A DNA stretch of 64,000 nucleotides from Larix kaempferi. Taxonomy: Eukaryota; Streptophyta; Pinopsida; Pinales; Pinaceae. The stretch covers positions 11,563,501 to 11,627,500 of the forward strand of contig BSBM01000436.1 of the NCBI GenBank assembly GCA_027924585.1, read 5' to 3'. How positions within the stretch are numbered: the first letter of the stretch is position 1; each line of letters opens with the position of its first letter. The position numbers and the translations under genes were made by a program. This document shows positions 1-12,229 of this stretch, one piece after another. A model generated the notes under the pieces. The model was not told the DNA's origin, ran no database searches, and saw nothing but the letters and a program-made list of their open reading frames with translations.

Positions 1-1145
1 ACAGTCAACTGCTCCTTGCTACATTAGTGACAAATTTTCCTCAGTCAAATTCAGAGCTGCTTATCCACATCCAGAATTCTATCTCCAAAATGAAATTTCG
101 ATGGGGTATTTATACTAGTTTTCAAAAAATAATGATCCGACCTGACATTTTTATTTTTATTTTTTCTTTTGTCACAATCTTCTTTTGTGGAGCCGACCTG
201 TCCACCTTTCTTTATGCTTTTGGAGTGTTGACTTGTATGTGGGCTTGTGTGTAGGTTCCATCATCAAGCTGCCAATATGTGGGTTCAAGACCCAAGGTAC
301 CAAAAGCATTACACCTTTGTTATGACAAGAAGACTTTTTCAACAATGTAAGAGTATCATGAACTTCAAGCCCATCATCTAATGGTGGCATGGACCATTCT
401 CAACTTTAACACCAATCAATCAAGTGTTTCCAAGTCCCTTCATATTATTTTTCCCTAGGGTCATCCCCAAAGGTTCCATGACCTTGTTCTTTGTCTTCCA
501 TTGCCATGTCTTCAACCTTTGCTCATGTTTTTCCTTGTCCATTGCCACATTATTATAAGAGTGTGTCCACAAGCCACTTGGGTCATCATGTCTCACACAC
601 ACCACCTTAACCCATAAGTGTCCAAGTGTCACACATGTGTGTGTGGGTGCCTCCATCATGCCATCATGCAAGCAATGCGCTTCATGATCTTTGCAAGGGC
701 ATCAAGGTCTTCATCAGGAGTTCCAAATCTTCATGGGGATTTTTCATCAAACAAGAGGATTCACAGGTTCTTCAACCACCTCAAGAGACCTCCATGGGTC
801 AAGATATCACCTGTGGGGTATTTGGGCCTTCTTCTGGGTTACCATGAAACCATCAGAGCATAAATGACCATAGAATGGGTCATTAATGCTTCTCAAGCCA
901 TCTAGGGATTCTCCATCATCTACCAAGGCTTTAGGACCATCTCCAGGGTCTTCAATGTCTTCAGCAAGGTGGTGGCTTCAAGATACAAGCTTGTGGGTAC
1001 AGGGACCTTTTCAACTAGGTACAAGATGCTTCAAGGCACAAACCCACTTTGTAAGGGGTCCAAGGCACTGCAAGGTGCAAACCCACTCTGTAAGGGGTCA
1101 AGGCACCGGAAGTGGGACTTGGTGGCATCAATGACAACCTATGGG
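1..1145. other. Interval without a recognised gene
   Basis: No frame here gives a recognisable protein. The sequence is moderately T- and C-rich with many short CATCA and CAAG words and looks like old repeat-derived DNA. The only internal structure I can support is the short direct repeat at 1032-1099. Confidence 0.5.
1032..1099. repeat. Two-copy 29-bp direct repeat
   Basis: A 29-bp unit beginning CAAGG and ending GTAAGGGGTC occurs at 1032-1060 and again at 1071-1099 with three mismatches, a 39-bp offset. It is a local duplication with no evident function. Confidence 0.7.
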
Positions 1146-1149
1146 GCCA

Positions 1150-1627
1150 CTAGAAGTCCATGTTGGCATCAATGACAATTTCATCAACATAAACAAGGGA
1201 GATAAATAATACAAAAAGAGAGAAGATGGCGTTGATCCTAGTCCAGGCCTTCGCTTTTCCAGCAGATAGCTTTGTGCATAGGGTAAACGAGTTGTGAGCA
1301 CTGAAGATAGATATGACAAGCATCCCACTTGATACATTGGATTTGATATAGAATGAGATTGTCGAGGAGCTGAAATAAAGGGAGAATGTAACTTATAAAG
1401 CAAACCAAGACCTCAATAGGACTCAATCCTTGTTGCAGGAGGATAAATAAGAATAATCAATATTAGAAAATATAAAATGCATAATATATGAGAGATGATT
1501 ATTACAAATGATTGCCACCTCTTATATACAACTTAGGCATTGGCTTGAAAGGTCATGTCTTTTAATTATTATACCTATTAATGAATATTAATTATTATTA
1601 ATTGTATTTAAATTTATATTCCTAACA
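1150..1627 (-). mobile_element. Probable LTR (3' LTR) of a minus-strand retrotransposon relic
   Basis: Read on the minus strand, TGTTAGGAAT begins at 1627. It follows a purine-rich run (AAGAGAGATG) of the kind that primes plus-strand synthesis and the end of a retroelement-like frame at about 1635. About 100 bases further in lies TATATAAGAGG, a good plant TATA box, then a T-rich leader. These are the expected parts of an LTR in the order U3, TATA, R. The far LTR end is not resolved, so the lower coordinate is approximate. No matching 5' LTR was found in the window. Confidence 0.45.
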
Positions 1628-1634
1628 TTGCATC

Positions 1635-2619
1635 TCTCTTAGAAAGGCTTTGTCCTCAAATCCTTATAATGTTATCGCATCATTCCTTGTGACGTTGTAG
1701 CTGACGAATCATGTCGATACAAACTTCTAAGAGTAGAGCATAAATTTTGATATGTTGATGGATCAATCCATCCCAAATTGATTTGTTGCTGACTGTTGGG
1801 ATTCCCTACTAATCTGTCGTCAGGAGCTTTGATCACATTAATACCATTATCTTTCTACAATTCCCACTTTTTAGGATACTGATTTACGAACGTCGTCTTT
1901 TGAGCATTGATCTGTGTTGGACATTGTATTTTCATTCCTTGAGTTTTTAATGTTTCGTTCTGTATCTTTTCCAACTTGTTTTCTAATTGTATGTTATCAT
2001 TTTTAAACTTTTTAATCAATTCTACTTGCGATTTTTTGTCATCTTCGGACTTCTTAAGTTGCTCCTTTAGATCTTCATTATGAATTCTGATGCTTTTATT
2101 TTCTTACTGCTTGTCTAAAATTTTTCCTTCAATGTCTTCAGTAGAGTGTTCTGCCTTCCGACTATTTTTCAACTTCTTAATTTTTGTGACTAACGTCTTG
2201 TTATGGTTCTTTAATCAGAAAATTTCTTCAGTGTTACTTGATAACATGCTTTTGACAATTGTAATCTCCAATTTGTGAGTCTTTTTAGTGTCATTCTCTT
2301 TCTATTGGAGTTCACTAATCCGTTGTTGACGAAGGCGATTATCGGCTCCTTGAATTTCTAACTTTCTCTGGACTTGTGCCAATTCAACATCTTTGTCCAT
2401 GATGATCTTCTTTACATGCTTTATTTCTTCTCTTAAATCGTTATTGCTTGTATATGGTGATTCTTCGTCATTTTTTAACTTTCTTATTTGGTCTTCAAGC
2501 TTTTGATTATGAGTTTCTAAATGTGATATTTTCTCATCTTTATTTGATAACATTTTCTTGAATTCTTTATTCTCTTTTTCTAACCCATAATTTATATTCG
2601 TAACAGAATGGTGAGACAT
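1635..2619 (-). pseudogene. Coiled-coil ORF relic beside the LTR
   Basis: One minus-strand frame runs about 325 codons from an ATG at 2619 to the edge of the LTR-like sequence. The first 220 codons are rich in Lys, Glu, Gln, Leu and Ile with heptad-like spacing, so a long coiled coil is likely; the last 80 codons are not coiled coil. The frame has six in-frame stops and no frameshift; each stop is one C-to-T change from a Gln or Arg codon. I do not recognise the protein. Its place just upstream of a 3' LTR is where some plant retrotransposons carry an extra ORF, but it could also come from a different element than the adjacent gag relic. Confidence 0.5.
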
Positions 2620-2639
2620 TAAATTGCATTAATGACATG

Positions 2640-4060
2640 GAAGGGTGGCGTTGGTATGGTTCAGGACAATGGACAGACTTCGTGGCCCCGAAGAGGAAAT
2701 TCTTGGTTGGGTATGGAGTCTTCCCACCAAGGGGAGGTGTTTACCGAAGTCACCAGGGTAACTGCATTGATGGGAGCCACTTCTGGTGATTAAGGGGGAG
2801 AGGTATCATCCAATGGATGGGTGAGGTGAATGATGGCCAAAGCATCCCAAAATCGAGCGAGATTGAGACAATAGTGTGTGTAATTCCCATACCGGGAAAA
2901 CATCACACATCTGTGATTTGTACATGTGTCTTGGACTTATGTGTGGGCAATGATGATGTGCCCCCTTTTACAATCGGTGAATCAGGGTTATACAGACTAG
3001 AGTTTTGAGCAAGTTTTGGAGCTCTAGAAATGTGGGGCATAGGTTGGTCACATGGCCTTATTTACCGCAAAGAGCACATGGAGGTGTGACTCATTGGGTT
3101 GGAGTATTGGTCATTACTGAGGCTTTTAATCTTTTTTAGTTGATGCCCCCTCTTTTAGGTTGAGTGACTATAGATGAGTCGGGTGTAGGGTTGGGACGTA
3201 GGAGGGGGCCTTTCATATTTTCTTGCTTCGTGTTGCCATTGGTGGTCTTAGTGACGACTGGATGTGTTTTAGTCATAGATGTCATAGGTTTGGCTATTGT
3301 AATGGTAGGTGTCACAGTCCTTCTAGGTGTAATAGCCGAAACAGGGACAAACTCATAATTAGCGACTAGTTTGGAAGCCATTTATGGGTAGGATGGCGTA
3401 AGCTACCATACTAGAATACCCAATGCGAGTCCAGGTAGAGTTAACTGAGCCATAACTGGCGTCCCTTGTACACCTATGGGAGGGAACAAGAATGGGATTT
3501 GGATAATTGGAGGTAGCGATGGACTCAACATTTATTCAATTTTATGCCTTAGCGACAGTGCTAATGATGGTGTTGAGGTGGAGGCAACCCCATTTTCAAT
3601 AGTAAAAATTGTGCACATTAGTACATCAGTTGATGTGGGAATATTTGGTGGTGGCCCCAAGTACACTCTTAACAAATTGTATTCCTTATACATTCTAGGG
3701 GCAATGCCAAAATAGGGTTGATCAGTGCCAATGACATTAGGGAGTATATTTTCAGGATCACTAGTGGTGTTGGGATCGTATTATTTAAGTTGGTTGAAGG
3801 TGAAAATATTCCCATTTAAGGGAAACATCATGATACAAAATACTGAGGAGTCGACCGCCTTCATTGCATACATGTAACTACACCCCAAGAGGATGTTGCA
3901 GTTGAGTTGAGCATCGACTACCTTGATATAGATCATGAACATATTCCCCCCCAGCTCTATGTGTACATTTTGGTATAATCGTGTTAGTTGGGATGGTCTC
4001 CCATCATATGCACGAAGAGAAAAAGACAAGGGGGCCAAATCAACAGGATTTTGAAAGTAC
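2640..4060 (-). pseudogene. Relic of gag-protease from the same family as element 1
   Basis: The minus strand preserves, in order, the protease C-terminal half (4038-3781: LRAYDGR, then LLG and YMYAMKAV as in the element at 43-54 kb), a proline-rich linker, a zinc knuckle C-x2-C-x4-H-x4-C at 3077-3036 with a stop inside it, and a second, decayed knuckle at 2920-2862 (TNHRC...YTHYC). Next comes a stretch matching the PPxS...INxV segment of element 1. The order protease then two zinc knuckles is the same as in the intact element, so this is an old member of that lineage. Stops and frameshifts are frequent, and no RT was found. Confidence 0.7.
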
Positions 4061-6295
4061 CCTATAAGTCAACAACGCTATGTTTCAAAATATCACTAAT
4101 GAAACTAGATTGGTGGGCATTAATGGATTCCTAGCCAAATCAATCCTACCTAACTAAAATGTTATTTTGTGACCTCCCATGGAATATTTTAGTTGGTTGG
4201 AATTTACAAAGTTGATTTTAAGGGGTTTGAATTTCACTTAGGGAGTGCAAGAGAGGTATTTCACAATTCCTACCTTTTTTATTCACCAAGATCACAAGAA
4301 GCATGAGTTGAAGAGCATAATTGGATTGAAAAATTATTCCGGTATCTTAGTGTGTGCTAGTGGTGCAAACACATGTGATGAAAGAAAATAAATTTTCTGA
4401 AAATTAACTAGAAGAGTATAAAGTAAATGCAAAATTAGATGTACGTTTAAATCCAAAAGATGCTCAAGGTGCTTTGCAAATCAAAATTATAACTAATAAA
4501 AATTGTGCAATGGACGTATTTCACACTTCTCACCCTTTTCTTATTTACCAAGCTCACAAGAAGTGTGAGGTGAAGCACATACTTAGGGGTACGAGAGTCT
4601 TTAGCTCCTTTCTTGTATGCAAAAAGTGTATTCTACACTAGCTTTGATCCTAAAAACATGTCAATTGAGCATAAACGAGAGAGGTATTGAATACCAGTGA
4701 CAAAAATGAGGCCCATTGAAAGCCTCAAAGTGGGTTACCTAGGTAAGTTTTGAGAGATATAAACTCTTTACTCTCTAATCTTGGTCTATGTGGACTAATT
4801 ACTAAAATAGTAAGTAATTATTTCAAATTAACCTAATCTGAGTTCATTAATGAGTAGCAATGGGGATGCAAGATAGATGCATGTAGATAAAAAGAAAATC
4901 AAATTACTGTAGCGCAGGAAACTTAATACTCTGACATGTGATAGTGTAGAAAAATAAAAAACAGACGCGTTGTAGTGTGGGAAAAACATAGACAAGGTGC
5001 ACAGGTCAAACTAAGGAGTGTCACGTGGTTCATGAACTATTTACCTTTGCGGGTAGCATGGCTGTTGAATTTGTTTCCATGTGAGTAGTGTGGCCGAGGA
5101 GATGAGTTATGCACTATTGTGTAAAAATTAAGTGTGGCTAACATGGGGCCAAATTATGGAATAAGAGGTGGTAAACCTGATCTCCTGCAAATGATAAACA
5201 ACCAAAATTAACCACTCAGCATAAAAAAACCTAGTTTGAAAGAAATAAACAAAAAATAAGTGGAGTTGCCATTAGAATTGTTGTGGAAAAAAATTGTACA
5301 AGTGTTCATCCCTCCACTTGGTAAGGGGATAGAACTTATAGGCTGCAACAAGGCCTTATTCCTTGCCCTTGTGTGCTGGTTGGTTTTCCTCCAAATGATC
5401 CTGCAATATATTGTTAGTGGAATTCACATTAAATAAAGAAAATTTAAACAAAACGTAACAAAAGGAAATGGGGGCAGAATCCAAAAGTCCAACACCAATC
5501 AAATGTATGAAAAACCACTTTGTATTTCCCAATGGTAAAGTTGTACAACACCTAGGAGGTGTGGGATTCAATGGAATCCAACAATATCCCTTAGGGAGGT
5601 CCTTCTTGTCCAAAACATATGATAAGTGAGTGATAGAACAATGGAGAGAAACTCTTTCCCCTTGGAGGAAGGTGGCAAGAGAGCTTCAGAATGCTTACAA
5701 AGGTAGGAAGAGGTGCGCTATGAGGAAGCTCCAACACAAATCTAGCAACACAATTTTTCTCTTGTTTCTCTTTACAAAATGCATTTCGATGGATTCCTTT
5801 TATAAGCCAAGAGGTGGCCAAGAAATAACTAGATCAAAATGTGAACTCATACACTCCATGAACTAGTTCCAAGGTACACCAAGGTGGCTATTTAATGCCA
5901 CCAAGTGTGTGAGGAGACAAATTTATATTGTTGGATTTGATGGAGCCTTCAATGCACCCTGGGAATCAAGTGGTCCCGCCATTTTGACAATAGTGTGGAT
6001 ATCAAAGGAAAATCTGTGTGAGTATCACATGGGAAATGAACTAATAACATGCGCTATAGCGCGGGTTAACAATGGTTCAACTGTGTGACCTCTTTGTTTG
6101 ACTGGTCTTGAGAAATTTTGGACTCATGTTTCCTTTTGTATTTGTTGAGTATTCCTTTGGTGAACTCCATTATTTATGTTGATAATGCCTTACTACAATA
6201 ATCACTTAAATATAGCTTCGATCGAGGATACACCCACTAATGCATGCATTGTATGTGAACAAATGAAATTTAATATACCTTGATATCATTGACAG
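4061..6295. other. Gene-less interval with one diverged direct repeat
   Basis: No recognisable coding sequence. A segment of about 80 bp at 4250-4335 recurs, diverged, at 4504-4590 (shared words GTATTTCACA, ACAAGAAG and TGAAG). The rest is AT-rich intergenic or old repeat DNA. Confidence 0.5.
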
Positions 6296-6439
6296 TACAA
6301 CAATATTGAACATTTCATGTTCCATTTCCGACATTAATGGTTCAATAGCTGTTGAAGCACCCCGAAAATTATTGAAAAAATGCAACAGATCCCTCTGCAA
6401 CCAAGAAATGCATGCATTCGCAACACCTTCACAAATATA

Positions 6440-6800
6440 TCATAACACTAAACTACAGCATGTGTCAACAATGATCCCCTTGGAAGAAATATTGGTGTCA
6501 CTGAGAATTTCAATTGCGGAAATTAGGATACAAAAAGGTTTAAATTGCACTTACCATAACAATTATTAATGCACCTACAAACTTGGATAGAATTCAAACA
6601 ACATTTCCTAGAAGCTTGTTGGATTCAATTCTAGTTGTTGTGATGCAAAAAAGAAAACTTGAGTACAGAAATGCATATTTACTAGTCAAAGTTCGACCAC
6701 GAAATATCGTGCTTGCTTTACATGAATTGTACAGGACTCCAATTTACATATCCGAGGGTGTCGTGATCAATAATCAATGGGAACAAATATTCAATTAATA
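6440..6800 (+). pseudogene. Helitron N-terminal domain relic (DUF6570-like)
   Basis: Two adjacent frames give STMIPLEEILVSLRISIAEI, then DRIQTTFPRSLLDS and KRKLEYRNAYL...VRP. These match, from memory, the conserved block that precedes the Rep nuclease in Helitron proteins of the class with this extra domain (IPLEE-, then T.PRSL, K.KL.Y and NVRP). A short gap with a frame change near 6,570 separates the two halves. The assignment is by motif recall only. Confidence 0.55.
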
Positions 6801-7309
6801 TAAAAAAAACATAGGTATGATGCAATGAACACCAAATTTCTTGATTCCATTGAGGAGGAAATAGGACTGAAACTTATCTCTAAAACAATGTCCCATGGCT
6901 ACAGATAAGGACTTCTAATAGATGACATGGATAATAAAGTAATGCAAATTGCACCTTCTAAAGGGTTTCACCTACTAGAAATATTCCAAGGCACATTTTA
7001 TGAAGGACTTAATTTATGAGTACTATTTTATGGATATGATCGACCTTTTGCCATTACGAATTGATTTACTTACCAACAAATAGAAAAGTGGGAGCAGTCA
7101 TATGTTTCAAACAACTTTTCCACCCATAAATCAAACATTTTCTTTAAAGTAGTACGAGTTCTAATTAACCAAGTTTCAAGCTCCACATGGATTTCAATTC
7201 GAAATGGAGAGCTAAAAGGGAAAAAACTAGTTGTAAAGAATGTGAAGTAAAGAAAGAACCTAGAAAAAATATTGAAATCAGTAATTGTCGATTTCTCCCT
7301 GAAAAGCAT

Positions 7310-7705
7310 ACACACATCTCATGATTACTTTGAAAAAATAAGAAAATATGTTTTCTCAATGATACAACAACTTGGCCCACCAACATTCTTCACCACTTTT
7401 ACTAGTGTTGAGCATATGTAGCTTCCATTGTGTGATGCATTGCAACAAACTAAAGACATTTCTCTAGAAAAATATTATAGAACAAAGTGTTGAAACTATT
7501 GACTCATTGATATGAAAGAATAATGTCACTTGTAGTTTTTACTATAAACATAGATTAGCATAAATCCACCAATTGATCAAAAGCAATAATGAATTCTTTG
7601 GATATGTGGAAGACTGTTTCTTCATTACTAAATTCTAGAGTAGATAAAATGAACATGAGCATGGTTTTCTTTGGATAAAAAATGCACCTATATATCACTA
7701 AAAAT
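7310..7705 (+). pseudogene. Helitron Rep (HUH nuclease) domain relic
   Basis: The segment at 7317-7440 reads YFEKIRKYVFSMIQQLGPPT, the typical start of the Helitron Rep domain (YFEK...V.AMIRQLG.PT.F). At 7,640-7,690 the frame gives NEHEHGFLWIKNAP, where HEH (7654-7662) is the His-x-His metal site of the HUH nuclease and W-I-K-xAP follows as expected. In intact proteins this domain nicks and joins DNA strands in rolling-circle transposition. Several stops lie between the two blocks. Confidence 0.72.
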
Positions 7706-7740
7706 TCGAAGATGAGAATACAATTTTTTTTGATAGATAC

Positions 7741-8400
7741 TTGTATATTGATTCATCGCTCCTTACTAACCAATTACTAAAGATTCAAATGCACCATCAC
7801 ACAAAACATTGCAAAAAATTTCAATGTCCTAGCTGCATATTTAATTTTCCATTTCCTCCCATTGACAAAACAACAATTTTGCAACCCTTGGAAGATTGCA
7901 ATAATACAATAACCGAAAAATCAAAATAAATATTTTGCATGTTGCATCACAAAACCTACCCTAAAATTGTGTCATTCTATGTTTTCTTGTCATATCTTGG
8001 AATAACTAGAGAAGAGTACATTATCCTCCTCTGATCTTGTCTTCTATGCCCTACTTTGCTATTGAAAAGAGATTTGGAAGATGTATGGATCAATGGATTC
8101 CCTAGAAAATTCCATGCTTGTGGGAAGCAAATACAAATGCACAATTCATCTTAGATGCCTATGTTGAAGCAAATTATTGTATCTCCTATATCACAAAGAT
8201 GGATTGGACCATGATGACTGCTTTCAAGAAAATTAGAGACGAATGCATATCTAGAATTGACACAAACATTGAAACAATTCTCAAACATGGAACTAAATTA
8301 CTCAGCATGCAACAAATGTCCAATCGACAAGATGTTCACATTGTGCTTTCCTCTTCATTGTACTCAATCTCTATAAAATAGTATTCATTAACAATGCACC
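7741..8400 (+). pseudogene. Helitron His/Cys-rich and post-Rep blocks
   Basis: The frame at 7741-7929 contains MHHHTKHCKK...C and CIFNFPFPPIDKTTIL, matching the Helitron pattern HxHTxxC...CRFNFPxPPM. The frame at 8118-8381 contains ANTNAQFILDAYVEANYCIS, matching N.DVQFILDPYA..NYCVSY, followed by the expected K...G, ISAQEA-like and L.S segments. Both blocks sit between nuclease and helicase, as in complete RepHel proteins. Confidence 0.7.
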
Positions 8401-9114
8401 ACTCAACAACAGAACATATGTCTTGAATAATCCAAAGCTCTTGTGAAAAGAGGCATATGACTATGAAAACATTGTCTATGCCTGTATTTTTGACAAGTAC
8501 ATTGCAAGACATGGAAATCTTGAACATCTATGTTTAGCAGAATATGTTTCTTCCTACACATGTTCAAATTTAAAGGTCAGGAAAAGAATATGTACATGTG
8601 TAATATGTTACATATGATACAATGAACAAAAGGACCCAAAAAAATTTTAGAGAAAAAATGATGCTATTTGTCCTATACAAGGAACCTGAAAAATTCTCTA
8701 AAACAAAAATATAGAACATAGTTTGAAGCATATTCATCAAATAAAATTGTTATCGACCACATTGAAAAAAAATCATAGCTAGAACAAGGTCAACTTAGGA
8801 CGATATTGGCATATCCTCAAAGACAATTAAAACTAGATACACGCAAATCTTTGTAGTTGATGCCTTAGAACATGAATAAACCCAACTTACTCAGTTTGAG
8901 ACATACAACATCAATAATGACCTAATCCATAAAATATCTTCTAGGAGACATGGAATTAACTATGACAAACAAATCCAATTCATCAACCAGTCACATATTT
9001 TAAACATGGAACATTAGTATACCATTAGAAATAAAAACTTAACAAAGACCAGCGATCAATTACAAAAGAACTCATTATGAGAAATAAATCAAACCCAAAT
9101 ACATTAATTCATTT

Positions 9115-9560
9115 GCTCCTAACTAGAGGAGTTGGAATAGGCAAGACCTGCTAAAAAAAGGAAACATTGTTTCATTAATAGGAAGAGCTTCCAATAACAT
9201 ATATGGTGTCACCAGCCACTTAGCCCTTTGAATACCTTTGAATTTGATTAATATGTTTTCTCTAGTGTCTTACACACTGGATCAACTAGCTAAAGAATAT
9301 GAGCAACTCCATCTCTTGCTAATTAAAGAGGTCTCTTAATAGGATCTCGAGTGTTGTGCAACATAGACAAAAGGATACAAGAAATCATGCATACAATGAT
9401 CATGCCTTTTGGGAATCTTGACATCACATTTTGTGGTGACTTTCATCAAGCTCAACCTGTAAGATTTTTTTGGATGCTTGAACAACCAACTTCTTAGTTT
9501 GATCCAGTGCCTTATAAATTTTGGACAGATAATTTCAATTGCTTTGAGGTTAAATAAGTC
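9115..9560 (+). pseudogene. PIF1-like helicase domain relic of the Helitron
   Basis: The plus strand encodes GVGIGKT near 9,130 (Walker A), IKEV then IGSRVLCNIDKRIQEI near 9,325-9,390 (Walker B region), and MPFGNLDITFCGDFHQAQPV at 9,400-9,460 (motif III, GGDFRQ-like). FDPVPYKFWTDN and VMR follow. This order is diagnostic of PIF1-family 5'-3' helicases, which in Helitrons unwind the transposing strand. Stops interrupt it at several places, and the helicase C-terminal half is missing after about 9,560. Confidence 0.72.
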
Positions 9561-9600
9561 ATGAGATAAGTGTGAGAATTCTGTATAGGATCAATACCAT

Positions 9601-12055
9601 GAAAGAATTCTAATAGCCAAGAATCTTGAATCAAATAAGTCCTCACAAAAATTTATTCAAAAATATGCAAGAATAAATATTGAAATAGAAACATAAGAGA
9701 AGAAACTCAATTGATGAAAATATGATTTCATATATTATTCCTCAATATGAATACAATATATAATACATATCAAGAGAGAAAATAGAATTCCTTAGAGGCA
9801 AGTTGTAAGGCACAAAAAAGTAAGGCTTACTAAAAGCATAAAAACCCCTTAGGTGTCAAAATCACATTCAAAATCACTCTAAAGGCCATGGGGGATTCAC
9901 TCAATAAACCACTATCATATCACATTTGTTCATGGCATATTAAACAATACCCCTAATTTCACTAAAAAATGGAAAATACCTTCCAAAATATTTTTTTTAA
10001 CCCCTCCCAATATGCCTTCCCAATTTTAAAAAACCCCTATTTTCACTAAATATTGTATGTATCAAATTTTTCATTAACATTTTTTATACCCCTTTATATT
10101 TCTACCTAGTATATTGATATGATACCCCTCTTTTGACCCCACATGCATTCTACAATGGACCTTGCTTCTTTTGATGTATATTGTGGATGCACATTACTTC
10201 ACCCACAATGCGATTACTCAACCACATATCATTATGATTTGCAACATCTAATGGTCTAATGAAGAGATAGGAGATCACTTCTTATATGTCACTAGAGCCA
10301 AAACACATAGTACAACATTTAGATTGCATGTTGTAGTTCCCCAATTGCTGACTAAGCCTGTTGTGGGCTAGGTATCCAAGCCCCCAGGGCCTGTAACAAG
10401 CTCTAGGAGGCTGACTAAACCTCCCAAGGCCTGTAATAGGCATGAGTGGTTGGGTATTCAAGCCCCCAAGGCCTATCAAGGGCCTATAACAGGCCCTGGA
10501 GGCTTGGAGCCTCCCAAGACTATTGGTAACAATTGGCTGAGTGCTATTGGTAACAATTGGCTGTCAATGACCATTATCTCTAGACTATGATCGACTAAAA
10601 ACCCACTTCACCATGAAACCCCTGGCCTCAAGCATGCCTCAAGACGCGATTTCCCTGCGTACTAGGAATCCGAAGCCTTGCCTCAACCCGATTTCTCATC
10701 TGGCTGTGATCCCTCCATCTCCATTTGGTGGATATTTGTCATTCCACCCATATAAAAAAGACCCCAAAGTATTTTTTTATTTTTACATTAAATAAAAAAA
10801 CCCCTTTCCCATTAATATATAAGCAATATAATTTTTAGTTTTTCATGAATATTTAATACCGCAATATGAATGAACGTGATATTATATTGCCTTCTAGTGA
10901 AGCCCCTGTGCTAAAGTCTCATGAATTGGATGAATATGGTATGGAAGCTCATGAGTGATGTAAATGGAACATAATAATGAATTTTGGAGAGAAGAAAGAG
11001 GTGGAGGTCAAATTGGCCAAGTGGAGAGAGATTCCAAGTCAACTAGCTTTACCTTATCCACTGGAAAGTAGAAAAAATAGGATAAAGTTGTATAAATCAG
11101 GAAAGCACCTTCTAAATCAGGAATGGAAAGAAATCAAACAGAATCCAATGAAATCTTATCCAAAATATCATCAAGTGTGCCCTAGTGACTTAGAATGGAA
11201 AGTGGTCCACTAAAGACAAAACTAGGCCAAGTTACCTTGTCAACACTAAAAAATTATTAATAAATTATATCCTAAGTATAAAATGGTATGAATCACTATG
11301 AAATTTTTGTGCTCTGCTAGAGTTTACTGACCTAGGGGCTGCAAGTGCATCTTTGTGCCATACCAGGCATGGAATACTCTCTTGGGAATGACAATCGTAG
11401 CTGACGGAAGATTGTGGGGTTCACACGTGACCCATGAGGAGAAGTGGGGGGACGCAATGGATTACACAGAGGATCCCTTCATGGGTCAATCCATTTTCAC
11501 CACCCCCACTAAATACCAGCCACCGGTTTCTGAAAATAATATGGTGACATCTAGGTTTTCTTGCAGCAGATGGAAGTCTAACCGGGCTCCAACACCATTT
11601 TAGGGAATCCCCAGCGTGGAACGAGGTCTGCTCCGACCTGAAAAACCTTATTGCATATGAAGACCCTGACCTACTATCTTTAAATTCCAGACCTTTCAAG
11701 CCACAACTTGGAGGAACCCCTTTCTCTTTGTTTGAACCCCCTTTGCGGGAAGACATTGGAGCCTTGGTGGCGATGGGCGCGGATGACATTCACACTGAAC
11801 ACCTATAGGAATAAAGGGGGGAACCACTTTATTGTATGAGTTACAATTTCTTGGACATAGGATGGACTTCATCTAGATACCTAGCACATGATTCTAAGTT
11901 ATGCAAAAACCTTGCTCTACCTTCTGTCCAAAGTCCAAACAGGTTCATAGCCTTGCTGCTGCAAACCTCCGAACAGTAGGGTTCCCTGTAGGAAGAACCC
12001 AACATCAAAGCACCCTCAACATCTGGCTCTAGCTCAAAAATCCCACAAATTCGAT
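9601..12055. other. Gene-less interval
   Basis: AT-rich DNA with many ACCCC runs between 9,840 and 10,800 and a CCTGG/AGGCCT-rich patch at 10,360-10,510. No protein is recognised. The stretch 11,350-11,800 is less AT-rich and could belong to the 5' part of the LINE that follows, but I cannot show it. Confidence 0.45.
10520..10563. repeat. Two tandem copies of a 24-bp unit
   Basis: CTATTGGTAACAATTGGCTG occurs at 10520-10539 and again, identical, at 10544-10563, separated by four bases. This is a recent local duplication. Confidence 0.85.
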
Positions 12056-12229
12056 CATGGGAATCTTCCATGGGAAAAAAGAAGGAAAAGTGCCTAAAGA
12101 ATTCAAAGGAACTACTGAATCTCTTTTACGACCAAAATCTTTCGATTGCACAATTCCTGGAGATGGAGGAAACTATGGTCATTGGTAGGACTAGGGGTAA
12201 ATACCCTATCTTGGAACATTTGGAATGAT

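Larger units (their letters stand above)
6300..9600 (+). mobile_element. Decayed Helitron (RepHel) element
   Basis: Across 3.3 kb the plus strand shows, in the right order, pieces of one Helitron replication protein. There is an N-terminal region resembling the domain before Rep in one class of Helitrons (6,440-6,800), the Rep nuclease with an HEH motif (7,310-7,700), a His/Cys-rich segment (7,740-7,900), a following conserved block (8,118-8,400) and a PIF1-like helicase (9,120-9,560). All are broken by stops and frameshifts. The terminal signatures (5' TC, 3' hairpin with CTRR) were not located, so the limits are those of the coding relic. The element can only be a fossil. Confidence 0.72.
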
